64,000 nucleotides of DNA from Azoarcus sp. KH32C (GCF_000349945.1 NC_020516.1:2418001-2482000); one strand, 5' to 3'. Positions 45,388 through 56,500 are shown, numbered from the stretch's first letter. The notes: generated by a model not told the origin, from the letters alone. Numbers and translations: made by a program.

Positions 45388-47313
45388 ATGCAAGACACAA
45401 GGATCGTTCCCGAGTCCGCGAATCCAGTGATGGCTTACCTGGAAGTGACCGACGCGGGCACCGTCTTCCCCCTTCAAGAAGAGGTGGTCATCGGCCGGGA
45501 TCCGCAGGACTCGTTGGCCTCGGATCGTTTTCTCTGCATTCCCGAACACACGGTCAGCCGACGCCACGCCCGCATCCGCCTGCGCGGCGGTGCCTATTTC
45601 GTCGAGGACCTGCATTCGTTCAACGGCACCTTCGTGCTCGGCAAGCGTCTGCAGCCCGGGGCCTGGCATCCGCTGCATGACGGTGACGAACTGACGCTGT
45701 CCTCGGCGCACATCGTCTTCCACTCGCTGCTCGCGGCGCCTGCCGAAAGCCAGCCGAGCGTGATCCAGCACCGGATGGACGCGACGATGTATGCGCAGTC
45801 GCTGTGGACGCCGCCCGACGCGGCGCACGGGGATGCGGAGGCGACGATCCGCAAGCTCCACGCGATGGCGCAGGTCGGCATCGCGATTGGTGCGGTGAAG
45901 AATTCGGAGACGCTGACCGAGAAGATCATGAACCTGATCTTCGAGCTCTTTCCGCTCGCCGAGCGCGCCTTCATCCTCCTGCGCAAGGAGCGCGGCGAGG
46001 AGCCGGTCCAGGTTGCTGCACGGCGCCGCGACGGTCGGATCGAGAGCGGTGCGCGGCTGCGCATATCGCGCACGATCGTCAATGAGGTGATGGAGAAGAA
46101 GCAGTCGGTCCTGTCGGTGGATACGCTCGCCGACCGGCACTTCGGGTCGCAGGAGTCGATCGTCGACCAGGCGATCCGCAGCGTGATGTGCGTGCCCTTG
46201 CTGCTTGAAGGCGAAGTGCTGGGCCTGATCCAGGTTGATACCTCGTCCGACCCGTATGCGTTCAGGGGCGACGACCTCGAGATGCTGACCGGCGTTTGCG
46301 CCGAAGCAGCGGTGGCGCTGAAGAATTTCCAGTTGTATTCGGATATCGAACGTCTGCTGGAAGGCTTCGTCTGCGCCTCGGTGCAGGCAATCGAGGAGCG
46401 CGATCCGGTGACGGCAGGGCACTCCTTCCGCGTGGCGCATTACGCCGAGGCGTTCGCCCGAGCGGTGGATCGCGCCGATGGCCCGGAAGTGCGGCACATC
46501 GTGTTCACGAACGATCAGCTGCGCGAGATCCGTTACGCGGCGCTACTGCATGATTTCGGCAAGGTCGGCGTGCGCGAGCACGTGCTGCGCAAGGAGAAGA
46601 AGCTGCACCACGCCGACATGCGCCTGCTCGAGCAGCGCTTCAAGTATGCATGCTCCTGCCTGGAGCGGGAGGCCTATCGGCAGCTCGTCGAGCGGCAGTG
46701 CGAACAGGATCTGGGTACGGCGGCGTTTCGTGAGGAAAAGCAGCGCATCGAGGCGGCATTGCAGGCGGAATTCGCGCGCCTGGACGAATTCCTCGTCGCG
46801 ATCCGGCACGCCAACGAGCCCGCAATTTCTTACACCGCGGCTTCCCGCGAGCTGGATGCGATTCTCGACTATACCTACAGGGACAGGAATGGCGCCGTCG
46901 CTCCCTTGCTGGAAGCGCACGAATATCTGGCGTTGGGCGTGTCGAAAGGCTGCCTGACCGCCGAGGAGCGGAAGCAGATCGAATCTCACGTCGCGGACAC
47001 GTATTCCTTCCTCATCCTGATTCCGTGGACGCATGACCTCGCCGGCGTTCCGGCGATCGCGCACGGGCATCACGAGAAGCTGGACGGGTCGGGCTATCCG
47101 ATGGGATTGACCGGCGCGCAGATCGGCATGCAGACGCGAATCCTGACGATCTGCGACATCTACGACGCGCTCACGGCGGGCGACCGTCCGTACAAGAAGG
47201 CGGTGCCGGTGGAACAGGCGCTGGAGTTGCTGGACGCGGAAAGCCGGGCGGGGCGGATCGATTCGCGGCTGTTCCGCGTGTTTGTCGAATCGAAGGTATG
47301 GACGGCGGCCTAG
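45388..47313 (+). CDS. FHA-GAF-HD-GYP signalling protein (putative c-di-GMP phosphodiesterase)
   Basis: This 641-residue protein has an FHA domain (about 15-115: VIGRDPQDS, VSRRHARI, SFNGTFVLG), a GAF domain (about 165-330) and a HD-GYP domain. HD-GYP motifs are LLHDFGKVGV, HHEKLDGSGYP and DIYDALTAGDRPYK, so metal-dependent c-di-GMP hydrolysis is likely. A charged helical insert of about 115 residues (411-525) separates the HD half from the GYP half, which is unusual. The FHA domain would bind phosphothreonine made by the kinase at 41.8 kb, coupling c-di-GMP level to the export system. ATG 45388 after GGGGGAGGGGGA was chosen over upstream in-frame ATGs. Confidence 0.88.
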   Translation: MQDTRIVPESANPVMAYLEVTDAGTVFPLQEEVVIGRDPQDSLASDRFLCIPEHTVSRRHARIRLRGGAYFVEDLHSFNGTFVLGKRLQPGAWHPLHDGDELTLSSAHIVFHSLLAAPAESQPSVIQHRMDATMYAQSLWTPPDAAHGDAEATIRKLHAMAQVGIAIGAVKNSETLTEKIMNLIFELFPLAERAFILLRKERGEEPVQVAARRRDGRIESGARLRISRTIVNEVMEKKQSVLSVDTLADRHFGSQESIVDQAIRSVMCVPLLLEGEVLGLIQVDTSSDPYAFRGDDLEMLTGVCAEAAVALKNFQLYSDIERLLEGFVCASVQAIEERDPVTAGHSFRVAHYAEAFARAVDRADGPEVRHIVFTNDQLREIRYAALLHDFGKVGVREHVLRKEKKLHHADMRLLEQRFKYACSCLEREAYRQLVERQCEQDLGTAAFREEKQRIEAALQAEFARLDEFLVAIRHANEPAISYTAASRELDAILDYTYRDRNGAVAPLLEAHEYLALGVSKGCLTAEERKQIESHVADTYSFLILIPWTHDLAGVPAIAHGHHEKLDGSGYPMGLTGAQIGMQTRILTICDIYDALTAGDRPYKKAVPVEQALELLDAESRAGRIDSRLFRVFVESKVWTAA

Positions 47314-47340
47314 GCCGCGTGTCAGCAAAGAGAGGGTGTG

Positions 47341-48798
47341 ATGAAACCGATCGAGCCGTGCGAATTGTTTGCGGAACGGTTTGCCGAACGCAAGCCGTCT
47401 TCCGCGTTCGCGCGAGCGTTCGCGGTCGGCATTGCGGCGTGGGGCCTGCTTCTCGGGGGCTGCGCCGATGTGCATCTAACGGAATACCAGCGGCCCGAGG
47501 CGCCGGCGAAGGCGACGTGGTCGAAACCGGCCGTGTCGGCCGCCGACACGATTGCGCCGGACTGGTGGCGGGCCTTCGGCGATCCCTACCTGGACCAACT
47601 CGTCGCGAAGGCGATCGCCGGCAACTTCGACGTCAAGGTGCTCGCCGCGCGCATCCAGGTCGCCAGTGCCCAGATCGGCGAAGCCCGTGCGGGGGCGCTG
47701 CCGACGGCGGATTTCGGCGCCGGGGCGAGCTTCGAGAAGAGCACCGGGCAGAAGCTGACGCGGCAGTACAACCTCGGGACTCAGGTGAACTGGGATATCG
47801 ACATCTGGGGCAAGGTCGAGAAGGGCGTACAGGCGCAGACGGCCGAGTATCACGCCACCGAGGCCGACTGGCGGGCGGGCTACCTGAAGCTCGTGTCGGA
47901 TGTGTCGACGACTTACTTCCAGATCCTGCAACTGGATGAGCAGATCGGGCAGCAGCAGCGTGCGTTGGCGAAGAACAAGGAAATCCTCGCGACTTACGAG
48001 GCGATGTTCAAGAACGGGCTGGTGCCCAACACGCAGGTGCTGCGCCAGCGTGCCGAGATCAACAAGCTGAATCACGACCTGATCGAGCAGCGCCGGTCGC
48101 GTGATCTGGCCGCCAACGCGCTCGCGACCCTGGTCGGCGTGGCGGCGGGCGACTTCAAGGTGCCGGTCGGCCGCTTGCAGGACAGGGTGCAATTGCCGCC
48201 GGTGCCGGCGGGATTGCCGTCAGCGCTGTTGGAGCGGCGCCCTGACATTGTCGCGGCCGAATTCCGCGTGCTCGAAGCCCACGACCTCGTCGGCCAGGCC
48301 AAGCTCGCGCAATTGCCGACGATCAGTCTCACGGGGCGCGGCGGCACATCGAGCTTTGCCCTTGGCGATCTGCTGAAGTCCTTTACGTTCGGATTCCTTC
48401 CGAGCATCAACATCCCGTTGCTGGACCCGAGCGTGAAGGCACGCGTGAAGACGAGCGAAGCGCAGATCAAGGTTGCGGAGCACGACTACCAGCGCGTCGT
48501 GATCGGCGCCTTCGAGGAGGTCGAGAACGCGCTCGTCAATCTGGATGCCCACAAGCAGCAGCGGACGGAATTGCAGCAGCAGATCGAGCAGCTGAAGATC
48601 GTGTCGGCGCAGACGCAGGCGCAACTGAAGGAAGGGGTGGTATCGCAGCTCGAAGTCTTCGAGACCGAGCGCACGCTTCTCGCGGCGCAGCTCGCGTTGC
48701 TCGCGAACCACCAGCAGATCCTGTCCGACACCGTGGTTCTCTACAAGGCGCTCGGCGGCGGCTGGCCGGTAGTGGACGTCGCCAATGCACGGAACTGA
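47341..48798 (+). CDS. Outer-membrane factor, NodT/TolC family lipoprotein
   Basis: This 485-residue outer-membrane efflux protein has a signal peptide with lipobox LLLGGC, so it is probably a lipoprotein (NodT branch), followed by two repeated helical hairpin regions (ATWSKPAVSAADTIAPDWWR; DWRAGYLKLVSDVSTTYFQI; VNLDAHKQQRTELQQQIEQL). It would form the outer-membrane duct of the tripartite peptide exporter with the HlyD and C39-ABC proteins. ATG 47341 follows AGAGAGGG, 27 bases after the HD-GYP gene. NodT-type partners are commoner with RND pumps, so the use here is notable. Confidence 0.87.
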   Translation: MKPIEPCELFAERFAERKPSSAFARAFAVGIAAWGLLLGGCADVHLTEYQRPEAPAKATWSKPAVSAADTIAPDWWRAFGDPYLDQLVAKAIAGNFDVKVLAARIQVASAQIGEARAGALPTADFGAGASFEKSTGQKLTRQYNLGTQVNWDIDIWGKVEKGVQAQTAEYHATEADWRAGYLKLVSDVSTTYFQILQLDEQIGQQQRALAKNKEILATYEAMFKNGLVPNTQVLRQRAEINKLNHDLIEQRRSRDLAANALATLVGVAAGDFKVPVGRLQDRVQLPPVPAGLPSALLERRPDIVAAEFRVLEAHDLVGQAKLAQLPTISLTGRGGTSSFALGDLLKSFTFGFLPSINIPLLDPSVKARVKTSEAQIKVAEHDYQRVVIGAFEEVENALVNLDAHKQQRTELQQQIEQLKIVSAQTQAQLKEGVVSQLEVFETERTLLAAQLALLANHQQILSDTVVLYKALGGGWPVVDVANARN

Positions 48799-48874
48799 GG
48801 CACGCAACTGAGCACGCAACAGAGGCACGCAATTGCAACTAATCGAGGCGCAAGCATGACGATGGTGCCGGAAG

Positions 48875-51361
48875 ATGTCCGCTGACGAAGCCTTTTCCGC
48901 CGAGATGCAGGCCGGGGCCGAGCAGGAGTTCAGTGTTCGGCTGAAGCCCAAGTCGCACCCGGAACTGGGCGAAATCCTCATCGAGGAGAACCTGTTCGCG
49001 ATCGGGCGCAACGAACCGCCGTTCGCGACCTACGACCGCGAGCTCGTCGCGGAGCTGTCGCGTCGTCACGCGCGCATCTTTTGGGAAGGAGGTGCGCTGT
49101 ATGTCGCCGACCTGGGCAGCAAGAACGGCACGAGCGTCAACGGCGTCGCCGTGCAGGACAAGCCTTGCCGGCTGTACGACCGCGACGAGCTCCGGCTGGG
49201 TGGCACGCTCGCATACAGCGTGCGCATCACCGCGCGCAAGGCGAAGCCGCGTCGCGGCGGAACGCTGCTGAGCCTGACGCTGACGCCGCAGCGGGACGAT
49301 CTCGGGCTGCAGCCGATCGTCGTCGAGCGCTTCCCCTTCCTGATCAGCAAGGCCGACGAGCAGTTCGCGCGCTACAAGGAGGCGAGCCCGCACCAGGTGA
49401 ACTACCTGTCGCGGCGGCACGCGCACCTCTTCTTGAAAGGCGGGGCGCCCTTCGTCGAGGATCTCGGCAGCACCAATGGCAGCTTCGTGAACGGCACGCG
49501 GCTCGACGAGCGCGCGGTCGAGCTGCACGAGGGCGACGTGCTCGGATTCGCCGGCAGCTTCTTCGTCTATACCGTCAGCCTGCAGCGCGAAGCCGAGGTC
49601 GAACCGACGCTCACCAAGTTCGTGCCGCCCCCGTCCGCGGACGCTGCCAATTCGGACCGGACGACCTTCGTCGCCGCGGCCGACTCCTTCCTCGACATCT
49701 TCTGCGCCGACCCCGCACCCGTGCAGGACGAGATCAACGACGAAGCGGTGCCGACCGGCGTGGAGATTCCCGATCCGGCAGCCGAGCGCAGGCGTGGCCG
49801 CGCAGCGCATCTCGCATATGAATTGCGCAAGGCGTTCGCAAGTGGCGAGGCCGGCGCAGGAAAGCGTGCGATGCGTTGGGGGCTGGGCGGCTTGGTGCTG
49901 CTGGTCGTGGCGGCGACTGCGCTCTACCAGGTCGGCTCCACGGAACGCGACATCAAGGATCTGATCGCCGAGGGCGAGCATGCGCAGGCGATGAAGCTTG
50001 CGGACGAGTATCTCGCGAGCCATCCGGACGATGCGGCGATGAAGACGCTCGGGACGGAAGCTCTGCTCAAGGCGAAGATGCCTGCATGGATTGAGGCCCT
50101 GAAAGCCGGCAACTTCGGCGCAGCGGGGGGCGTGCTGACCGATATGAAGACGCAGGCCGGTCACAACGCCGATGCGCTGGCGCTGCTCGGCGAGCTGGAT
50201 TGGATCGCCGGGCTCGAGCAGTTCATCACAGCGCGGGGCGGATCCGAGGCACCGATCCGGATCTACGAGGACGAGGGCAAGATCAAGGCAGTGCTGCAGC
50301 GCTGGAACGACGACCCGAAGGCGCACCAGCGAGCGCTCGCGCTGATCGGGGCATACGTGCCGGCGTTCAAGGACGCGTATGCCGAGGCGCTGACGCACCT
50401 GCGCAAGCTGGAAAGCGACGAATCGGTCTATCTCGCCGCGATCGATCGGCTCAATGCCAGCATCGCGACCGAACTGGGGCAGGACAACCCGCAGGCGCTC
50501 GATGAAGTCCTGAACGACTATGGTGACAAATACCCGCGCTTGGCGGGACTCGATCGGCTGCGCGAGGACCTGCGTCAGTACGCCGCGCTCGACAGAGCCG
50601 TCCGGTCGCGCCGCCTGGGTCCGCTGGTCGCCTTGCTCGACAAGGTGAAGTTCTCGACGCCGCCATTCCAAGAGCAATTCGCAAAACTCGCGGCGACGCG
50701 CTTGCCGGCTACGGATGTCATCGCCGGCTACCGGAACGCCACCAAGGCGTGGCGAGACGGCAATGCGGAGCAGGCCTTCGCCGGCTTGCAGCAGATTTCG
50801 GGCGGGCCGTGGTCGGACTTGGTGGCGATGCAGCTCGAACACCGGAAAGCCGTGCAGCAGCAGTTCAAGGAATTGCAGGCGGCGCGGGGGGGCAAGGGGT
50901 ACGAAGAGAAGCTCCTCGCCTTCTACGGCATGCTCGATGCCGACGAGGACGCCTGGTTTGTGCATGCGACGGAGGCGGATGTCCGCGCGTATCGCGACCG
51001 GGCGTTGGCGCGTGCGAATGAGCTCGGAAATCATGCGCTCACGCTTTGGCGTCAGTATCACGCGGCGGGAGCGATCGTCGGCGAGAACCGGCTCGAATCG
51101 GGCATTTCACCGAAGTTTCGCGCGCAGGCGCGGCTGCTTGCCGACGCGCGTGCCGACATGCAGCAGGCAGTGCGCATCTACAAGGTGCTCAACGCCGATG
51201 TCGCCGAGCAATGGACCAAGCTGGGGGACGAGCTCGATACCGAGACGGAGCTGCAGCGGCGTTCGCTGCAGGAGCTGCAGGCGGTGCTGGAGCCCGGCGT
51301 GCTCAAGGCCAAGCTGGCACTGATCGGAGGTCGGAGCGATGAAGAACGAAAGTCACCTTAA
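48875..51361 (+). CDS. Double-FHA membrane protein with long periplasmic domain
   Basis: This 828-residue protein has two cytoplasmic FHA domains (about 15-115: AIGRNEPP, LSRRHARIF, LGSKNGTSVNG; and about 140-235: LSRRHAHLF, LGSTNGSFVNG), a linker, one transmembrane helix (about 335-355, WGLGGLVLLVVAATALYQVG) and about 470 periplasmic residues that are helical with TPR-like character (NADALALLGELDW, ALIGAYVPAFKD). FHA residues R, S and N for phosphothreonine binding are present in both. It probably docks the kinase signal to the HlyD adaptor, with whose gene it overlaps by 23 bases. No known protein with the periplasmic part is recognised. Confidence 0.85.
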   Translation: MSADEAFSAEMQAGAEQEFSVRLKPKSHPELGEILIEENLFAIGRNEPPFATYDRELVAELSRRHARIFWEGGALYVADLGSKNGTSVNGVAVQDKPCRLYDRDELRLGGTLAYSVRITARKAKPRRGGTLLSLTLTPQRDDLGLQPIVVERFPFLISKADEQFARYKEASPHQVNYLSRRHAHLFLKGGAPFVEDLGSTNGSFVNGTRLDERAVELHEGDVLGFAGSFFVYTVSLQREAEVEPTLTKFVPPPSADAANSDRTTFVAAADSFLDIFCADPAPVQDEINDEAVPTGVEIPDPAAERRRGRAAHLAYELRKAFASGEAGAGKRAMRWGLGGLVLLVVAATALYQVGSTERDIKDLIAEGEHAQAMKLADEYLASHPDDAAMKTLGTEALLKAKMPAWIEALKAGNFGAAGGVLTDMKTQAGHNADALALLGELDWIAGLEQFITARGGSEAPIRIYEDEGKIKAVLQRWNDDPKAHQRALALIGAYVPAFKDAYAEALTHLRKLESDESVYLAAIDRLNASIATELGQDNPQALDEVLNDYGDKYPRLAGLDRLREDLRQYAALDRAVRSRRLGPLVALLDKVKFSTPPFQEQFAKLAATRLPATDVIAGYRNATKAWRDGNAEQAFAGLQQISGGPWSDLVAMQLEHRKAVQQQFKELQAARGGKGYEEKLLAFYGMLDADEDAWFVHATEADVRAYRDRALARANELGNHALTLWRQYHAAGAIVGENRLESGISPKFRAQARLLADARADMQQAVRIYKVLNADVAEQWTKLGDELDTETELQRRSLQELQAVLEPGVLKAKLALIGGRSDEERKSP

Positions 51362-52712
51362 AGCTCTGACCGACCTCCTCGCCGACCATAGCGCGGAAGG
51401 CGTCGAGATCCTGACCGCGGAGCCTGGTCGTTTCGGGCTGTGGCTGATCGTCGTGATGCTCGGCATGGTGGTTGTCGGCCTGCTGTGGTCCTTCATCGGC
51501 CGCGCCGACGTGGTCGTGACCGCTGGCGGCGTGCTTGCGCCCGAGTCTGAGGTGCGGCGCGTCTATGCGCCGATCGACGGCGAACTGGCGAACATCTACA
51601 TGGAACCGGGTCAGCCGGTGTCGAAAGGTGACGTCCTCGCCCGCCTTAATGCGCGCGGGGCGGTCGAGGCAGCGACCCACGCGCTCGAAGCGCAACTCAA
51701 GCTCGAAGACGCCGAACGGGAATGGAAGCAGTTTCCCGAACGCAAGGCGCTGCTCGAACGCAAGGCCGCCGCACTGAAGCAGCAGATCGAGGTCGCGCTG
51801 CATGTGCACGAGAAGCGCATCGCCGAAGGGACCAGCAAGGTTGCCGAAGGGCAGCGGGCGCAAGTCCAGCAGGTGCGCAGCGAACTTGACAGCGCCAAGC
51901 GGGCCCGCGATGCAGCGAAGCTCGAGTTGGACAAGTTCGAACGCCTTTTTGCGCTGCCCGGCGGGGGCGGCGTGTCGGAGCTGCAGGTCGAATCGAAGCG
52001 GACGGCCTATCTGACGGCCGAAAACAGTTTCCGCGCGGCGCAATCGAAGCTCGGCGAGCTGGACGTGCGGCTGAGCCAGGAAATGTCCAAGACGACCGCC
52101 GAACTCGAAGGCAGCGACCAGGAGCTGACCCGGCTGCGCCTGCAGTACGACGCGGCCTCGCGCGACGTCACGAACGAGGAGGACAAGGTGCGCCTGCAAC
52201 TGCAGACCGCACGGCTGGCGGCCAATGCGGCCGAGCGGATCCGCTTCGAGAACATCGACAAGGACAACTTCCTGCTGATCCTCGCTCCCGTGTCGGGTGT
52301 CATCACGGACGTCAGCACGACTCAGCCCGGCGACAAGGTGCAGTCGAACGCGCCGCTCGGGGGCATTGCGCCGAAGGACGCGCGCGCCGTGCTCAAGATG
52401 GAAATCGCAGAGCGCGACCGCGCCTTCCTGCGCGAAGGTCTGCCGGTGAAGCTGAAGTTCAGCGCTTTTCCATACCAGCGCTATGGGTTGATCAATGGCA
52501 CGCTCGAATACATCTCGCCCGCGACCTCACCATCGGGCAAGACGAAGGAGCCGGTCTACGAGGGTCACGTCACGCTCGAACGCGACCATTACCAGGTTGG
52601 GGACGCGCAGTACCCCGTGCGCTACGGGATGACGGCACTGGCCGAGATCGTCGTGCGCGAGCGCCGCGTGATCGACCTCGCGCTCGATCCGTTCCGGCAG
52701 ATCGGCGGCTGA
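51339..52712 (+). CDS. HlyD-family membrane fusion protein
   Basis: This 457-residue periplasmic adaptor has a cytoplasmic N-terminus, one transmembrane helix (about 32-53, GLWLIVVMLGMVVVGLLWSF), lipoyl half motif (APIDGELANIYMEPGQPVSKGDVLARL), a long coiled coil (about 110-300) and a C-terminal beta-barrel (APVSGVITDVSTTQPGDKVQSN, KLKFSAFPYQRYG). It joins the C39-ABC exporter to the NodT/TolC duct. The start codon lies inside the FHA gene, indicating coupled translation and a stable complex. Confidence 0.9.
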   Translation: MKNESHLKALTDLLADHSAEGVEILTAEPGRFGLWLIVVMLGMVVVGLLWSFIGRADVVVTAGGVLAPESEVRRVYAPIDGELANIYMEPGQPVSKGDVLARLNARGAVEAATHALEAQLKLEDAEREWKQFPERKALLERKAAALKQQIEVALHVHEKRIAEGTSKVAEGQRAQVQQVRSELDSAKRARDAAKLELDKFERLFALPGGGGVSELQVESKRTAYLTAENSFRAAQSKLGELDVRLSQEMSKTTAELEGSDQELTRLRLQYDAASRDVTNEEDKVRLQLQTARLAANAAERIRFENIDKDNFLLILAPVSGVITDVSTTQPGDKVQSNAPLGGIAPKDARAVLKMEIAERDRAFLREGLPVKLKFSAFPYQRYGLINGTLEYISPATSPSGKTKEPVYEGHVTLERDHYQVGDAQYPVRYGMTALAEIVVRERRVIDLALDPFRQIGG

Positions 52713-52753
52713 TAGACGAGACTGAGCGACGGCAAACGACAAGGAGCACAGAC

Positions 52754-53506
52754 ATGACCGCGATCGTGCGAATCGACGATGAAAGCATCGGCACCGAGGA
52801 GTTCATCCGCATCCTGAAGCTCACGGGACGCTTCGAAGGTCTCGTCGACGAGATCGTCCGGGACAGGCTCGCCGTGCATGCCGCGAAGAAGCAGGGCGTC
52901 GAGCTCGCGGCCGAAGAGATCCAGGAGCGCGCCGACCAGTTCCGCCGCGTGCTGGGCCTGCACCGCGCGGCCGACATGAATCGCTATCTCGATGCGCTAG
53001 GGGTGACGCTCGACGAGTTCGAGACCTTCATCGTCGACGGGTTGTACCAGGAAAAGATGATGCAGCGCGTCTGCAGCGACCGCGCGGTGGAGGAGTACTT
53101 CCAGCTCAATTCGCCGCGATTCGACAGCATCGAGGTGAGCCATATCGTGCTCGAGAACGAGGGGCAGGCAAAGGAGATGATGTCGCTGCTGGAGGATGAC
53201 CCCGACAGCTTCGGCGAGCTCGCGCGCGAGCACTCGATCGCGGATACGCGGGAGCAGGGCGGCTACATCGGCACGGTGCTGCGCGGCTCGCTCAAGACCG
53301 AGATCGAGGCCAAGGTCTTCAACGCCGCGACCGGCGACCTGCTCGGGCCTTTCGCGGCGCCGGACAAGTCCTTCTACGAGATCTTCCTCGTCAACGCAAA
53401 GAATCCCGCCCGGCTCGACGAGGACACTGCGGCCGAGATCCGGCGCCTGCTACGCGAGGCCTGGATTGCCGCGCGGGCGCAGGAACACATTGTCGAAGTG
53501 CGCTGA
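52754..53506 (+). CDS. PpiC-type peptidyl-prolyl isomerase without signal peptide
   Basis: This 250-residue protein has a SurA_N-like helical first half (IRILKLTGRFEGLVDEIVRDRLAV) and a parvulin domain (about 130-225: EVSHIVLENEGQAKEM, FGELAREHSIADTREQGGYIG, AFNAATGDLLGPF-like region). There is no signal sequence or membrane helix, so it should act in the cytoplasm. It may hold the peptide precursors, several of them proline-containing, in an export-competent form. It sits between the adaptor and exporter genes (41 and 18 bases), so it is part of the export unit. AGGAGCACAGAC precedes ATG. Confidence 0.87.
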   Translation: MTAIVRIDDESIGTEEFIRILKLTGRFEGLVDEIVRDRLAVHAAKKQGVELAAEEIQERADQFRRVLGLHRAADMNRYLDALGVTLDEFETFIVDGLYQEKMMQRVCSDRAVEEYFQLNSPRFDSIEVSHIVLENEGQAKEMMSLLEDDPDSFGELAREHSIADTREQGGYIGTVLRGSLKTEIEAKVFNAATGDLLGPFAAPDKSFYEIFLVNAKNPARLDEDTAAEIRRLLREAWIAARAQEHIVEVR

Positions 53507-53524
53507 ACGGGGACCTGAGCCGCC

Positions 53525-56500
53525 ATGGACGCCGCGCAGAACCTGGAATCCCTTGCCGATTTCCTGTCTTCGGTCGAGCTGTTTGCGCCCTTCAAGCGTG
53601 AGGAGCTCGAAGAGCTCGCCGAGCACTGCGAATCGCGCTTCTTCGCGTTCGGCGAAACGGTATGCAAGGCGGGCGATCCGGCCGAGGGCGTGTTCGTGAT
53701 CCGCTCCGGCTCGGTGCGTGTCTTCGCCGAGGAACACGGCAAGGAAACGAGTCTCGGTGTGCGCAAGGCAGGCGAAGTGGTCGCCGAGATGGCGATGCTG
53801 CGCGACTACCGCCACGAGTTTTCCGCACGCGCCTCGGGCAAGGTTGAGGTGCTGCTCGTGCCGCGCAAGGCGATCGAGCCGATCATCGCGCGCAACCAGG
53901 CTGCACAGTCTTTCGTGACGAGCTTCGTCGCGATCGGTGCGGCCGGCGGTGTCGTCGCGCGGCTCTTCGATCTGCGCGGCAAGGTCGACAAGGCGGAGCT
54001 GGAAGAGCTCGTGCGGAGCGTCGGCGTCAAGCGCATTGCGGCGGGACGCGAGATACTGAAACAGGACGGGCGCGAGGATCGGCGGCTCTATGTCGTGCGC
54101 CACGGCGAAGTGCGGCTCGTCCGCAACGAGCAGGGCAACGACTACACGCTCGCGACGCTGGGGCAGGGCGAGATCTTCGGCGAAAAGGCTTGCCTGATGC
54201 GGCAGGAACAGATGGCGTCCGCGATCGCGACGGTCGAGACCACGCTGCTGGTCGTCCCCGAGAAGTCGATCCAGCAGATCCTCGAACGCAATCCCAAGCT
54301 GCGCGAATTCTTCGAGGAGCGCATCCGCAATCTCGAACGCGAACTGGAGCGCCAGAAGAAGCTCGGCGAGCGTCGCAACCTGCGCGTGATGCTCGACCTG
54401 GAGTCCAAGCCGGAACTCGGCGAGCGCGTGATCAAGCGCTTCCCGCTTGTCGAGCAGGCCGAGGAGATGGACTGCGGCGCGGCCTGTCTGGCGATGATCT
54501 GCCGTCATTACGACATCCCGATGACGCTCGGCAAGCTGCGCGAGCTCGCCAACGTCACGACGCAGGGGGCGACGCTCGACAGTCTCGCGCGCGCCGGAGA
54601 ATCGCTCGGTTTCACGACGCGCGGCGTGCAATGCACCTTCGACGCGCTGCTCGGCTTCGAGCTGCCCTTCATCGCGCACTGGGAGGGCTACCACTACATC
54701 GTCGTCTATGGCGTGTCGAAGAAGCAGGTGTGGGTCGCGGACCCGGCCCTGGGCTTCCGGCAGATCGCCGTCGAGGACTTCGAGCGCGGTTGGAGCGGCA
54801 CCTGCCTCGTGTTCACGCCGAGCCAGAACCTCGCGCAGCTCGCCGCCTCGCGCTCGCCCTGGATCCGCTTCGTCGGCTACCTGCGCCCATACAAGAAGAT
54901 CCTCGCCCACCTCGTGATGGCGACCTTCGTGATCCAGGTGCTCGGTATCGCGCCGCCGATGATCATCCAGAACATTCTCGACGGGGTGATCGTCCACGAG
55001 AACGTGAGCCTGCTGCACCTGCTGATCACCGGCTTGATCATCACCAACATCTCGACCCAGCTCGTGTCGACGATCCGCGCCTTCCTCGCGAACTTCATGG
55101 TCCGCAACATGGACTTCATGATGATGTCGCAGTTCTTCAAGCACACGCTGTCGCTGCCGTTCTCCTTTTTCGCCAAGCGCAAGACCGGCGACATCTTCGC
55201 GCGCTTCCAGGAAAACCAGACCATCCGCGCCTTCCTCACCGAGTCGACGGTGACGACGGTGCTGAACCTGATGATGGTCTTCATCTACTTCAGCATCCTC
55301 TTCCTCTACAACGTGAGGATGACGCTGCTGCTGATCGCCTTCGTCATCCCGATCATGGCGCTGACGGTCATCGTGACGCCGAAGATCAAGAACTACGCGC
55401 GCGAGGTGTTCAGCACCGCGACGGACGCGAAGTCCTTCCTGATGGAGGCGCTGGGCGGCGTCGAGACGATCAAGGGCATGGGCATCGAGCGGCCGGTGCG
55501 CCTGAAGTGGGAGAAGAAATACGTCAAGGCGCTGCAGGTGCAATACCGCGCGCAGATGTTCAACGTGCTGGTCGGCCTGATCAGCCAGTTGCTCAACGCG
55601 GCGACGACGATCGCGATCCTGTGGGTCGGGGCGAGCCAAGTGCTGGCACACGAACTGACGGTCGGCCAGCTGATGGCGTTCAACGCCCTGATGGGCAGCG
55701 TGCTCGCGCCGCTGATGGGGCTCGTCGCGTTGTGGGGCCAGGTCAATGACGCGGGCGTCGCGATGGAACGGCTCGGCGACGTGCTCGACATCGAACCCGA
55801 ACAGCGCCCCGAGGACGTCGCCTCGCGTGTTGTGTTGCCGGAGCTGCAGGGCCGGATCAGCCTCGAAGGCGTCTATTTCCGCTACGAAGGGGGCGAGACG
55901 CCCTACGTGCTGGAGAACATCAGCTTCAGTATCGAGCCCGGCGAACTCGTCGCGATCGTCGGCCGCAGCGGCTCGGGAAAGACGACGCTCGCGAAGCTGC
56001 TCGTCGGCTTCTACCCGCCGAGCGAGGGCCGGCTCGTTGTCGATGGCTACGACATGAACGTGATCGACAAGGAGTATTACCGCGCCCAGGTCGGCTACGT
56101 GATGCAGAGCAACCTGCTGTTCTCGGGCACGATCGCCGAGAACATCGCGAGCGGCGACGAGGCGCCGAACCGCCGCCGGATCGAGGAAGTCGCCAAGATG
56201 GCCGACGCGCACGCCTTCATCCGCAAGCTGCCGCTGGGCTACGAGCAGATCGTCGGCGAGCGCGGCATGGGGCTGTCGGGCGGGCAGATCCAGCGCCTGT
56301 GCATCGCCCGCGCGCTGTACCACGACCCGCGGCTGCTCGTGTTCGACGAGGCCACCTCGGCGCTCGACACGCAGTCCGAGAGCAACATCATGGGGAACAT
56401 GAGCGAGATCCTCAAAGGCCGCACGGCGGTCGTCATCGCCCACCGGCTGTCGACGATCATGCGGGCCGACAAGATCCTCGTGCTGTACGAAGGCGCGATC

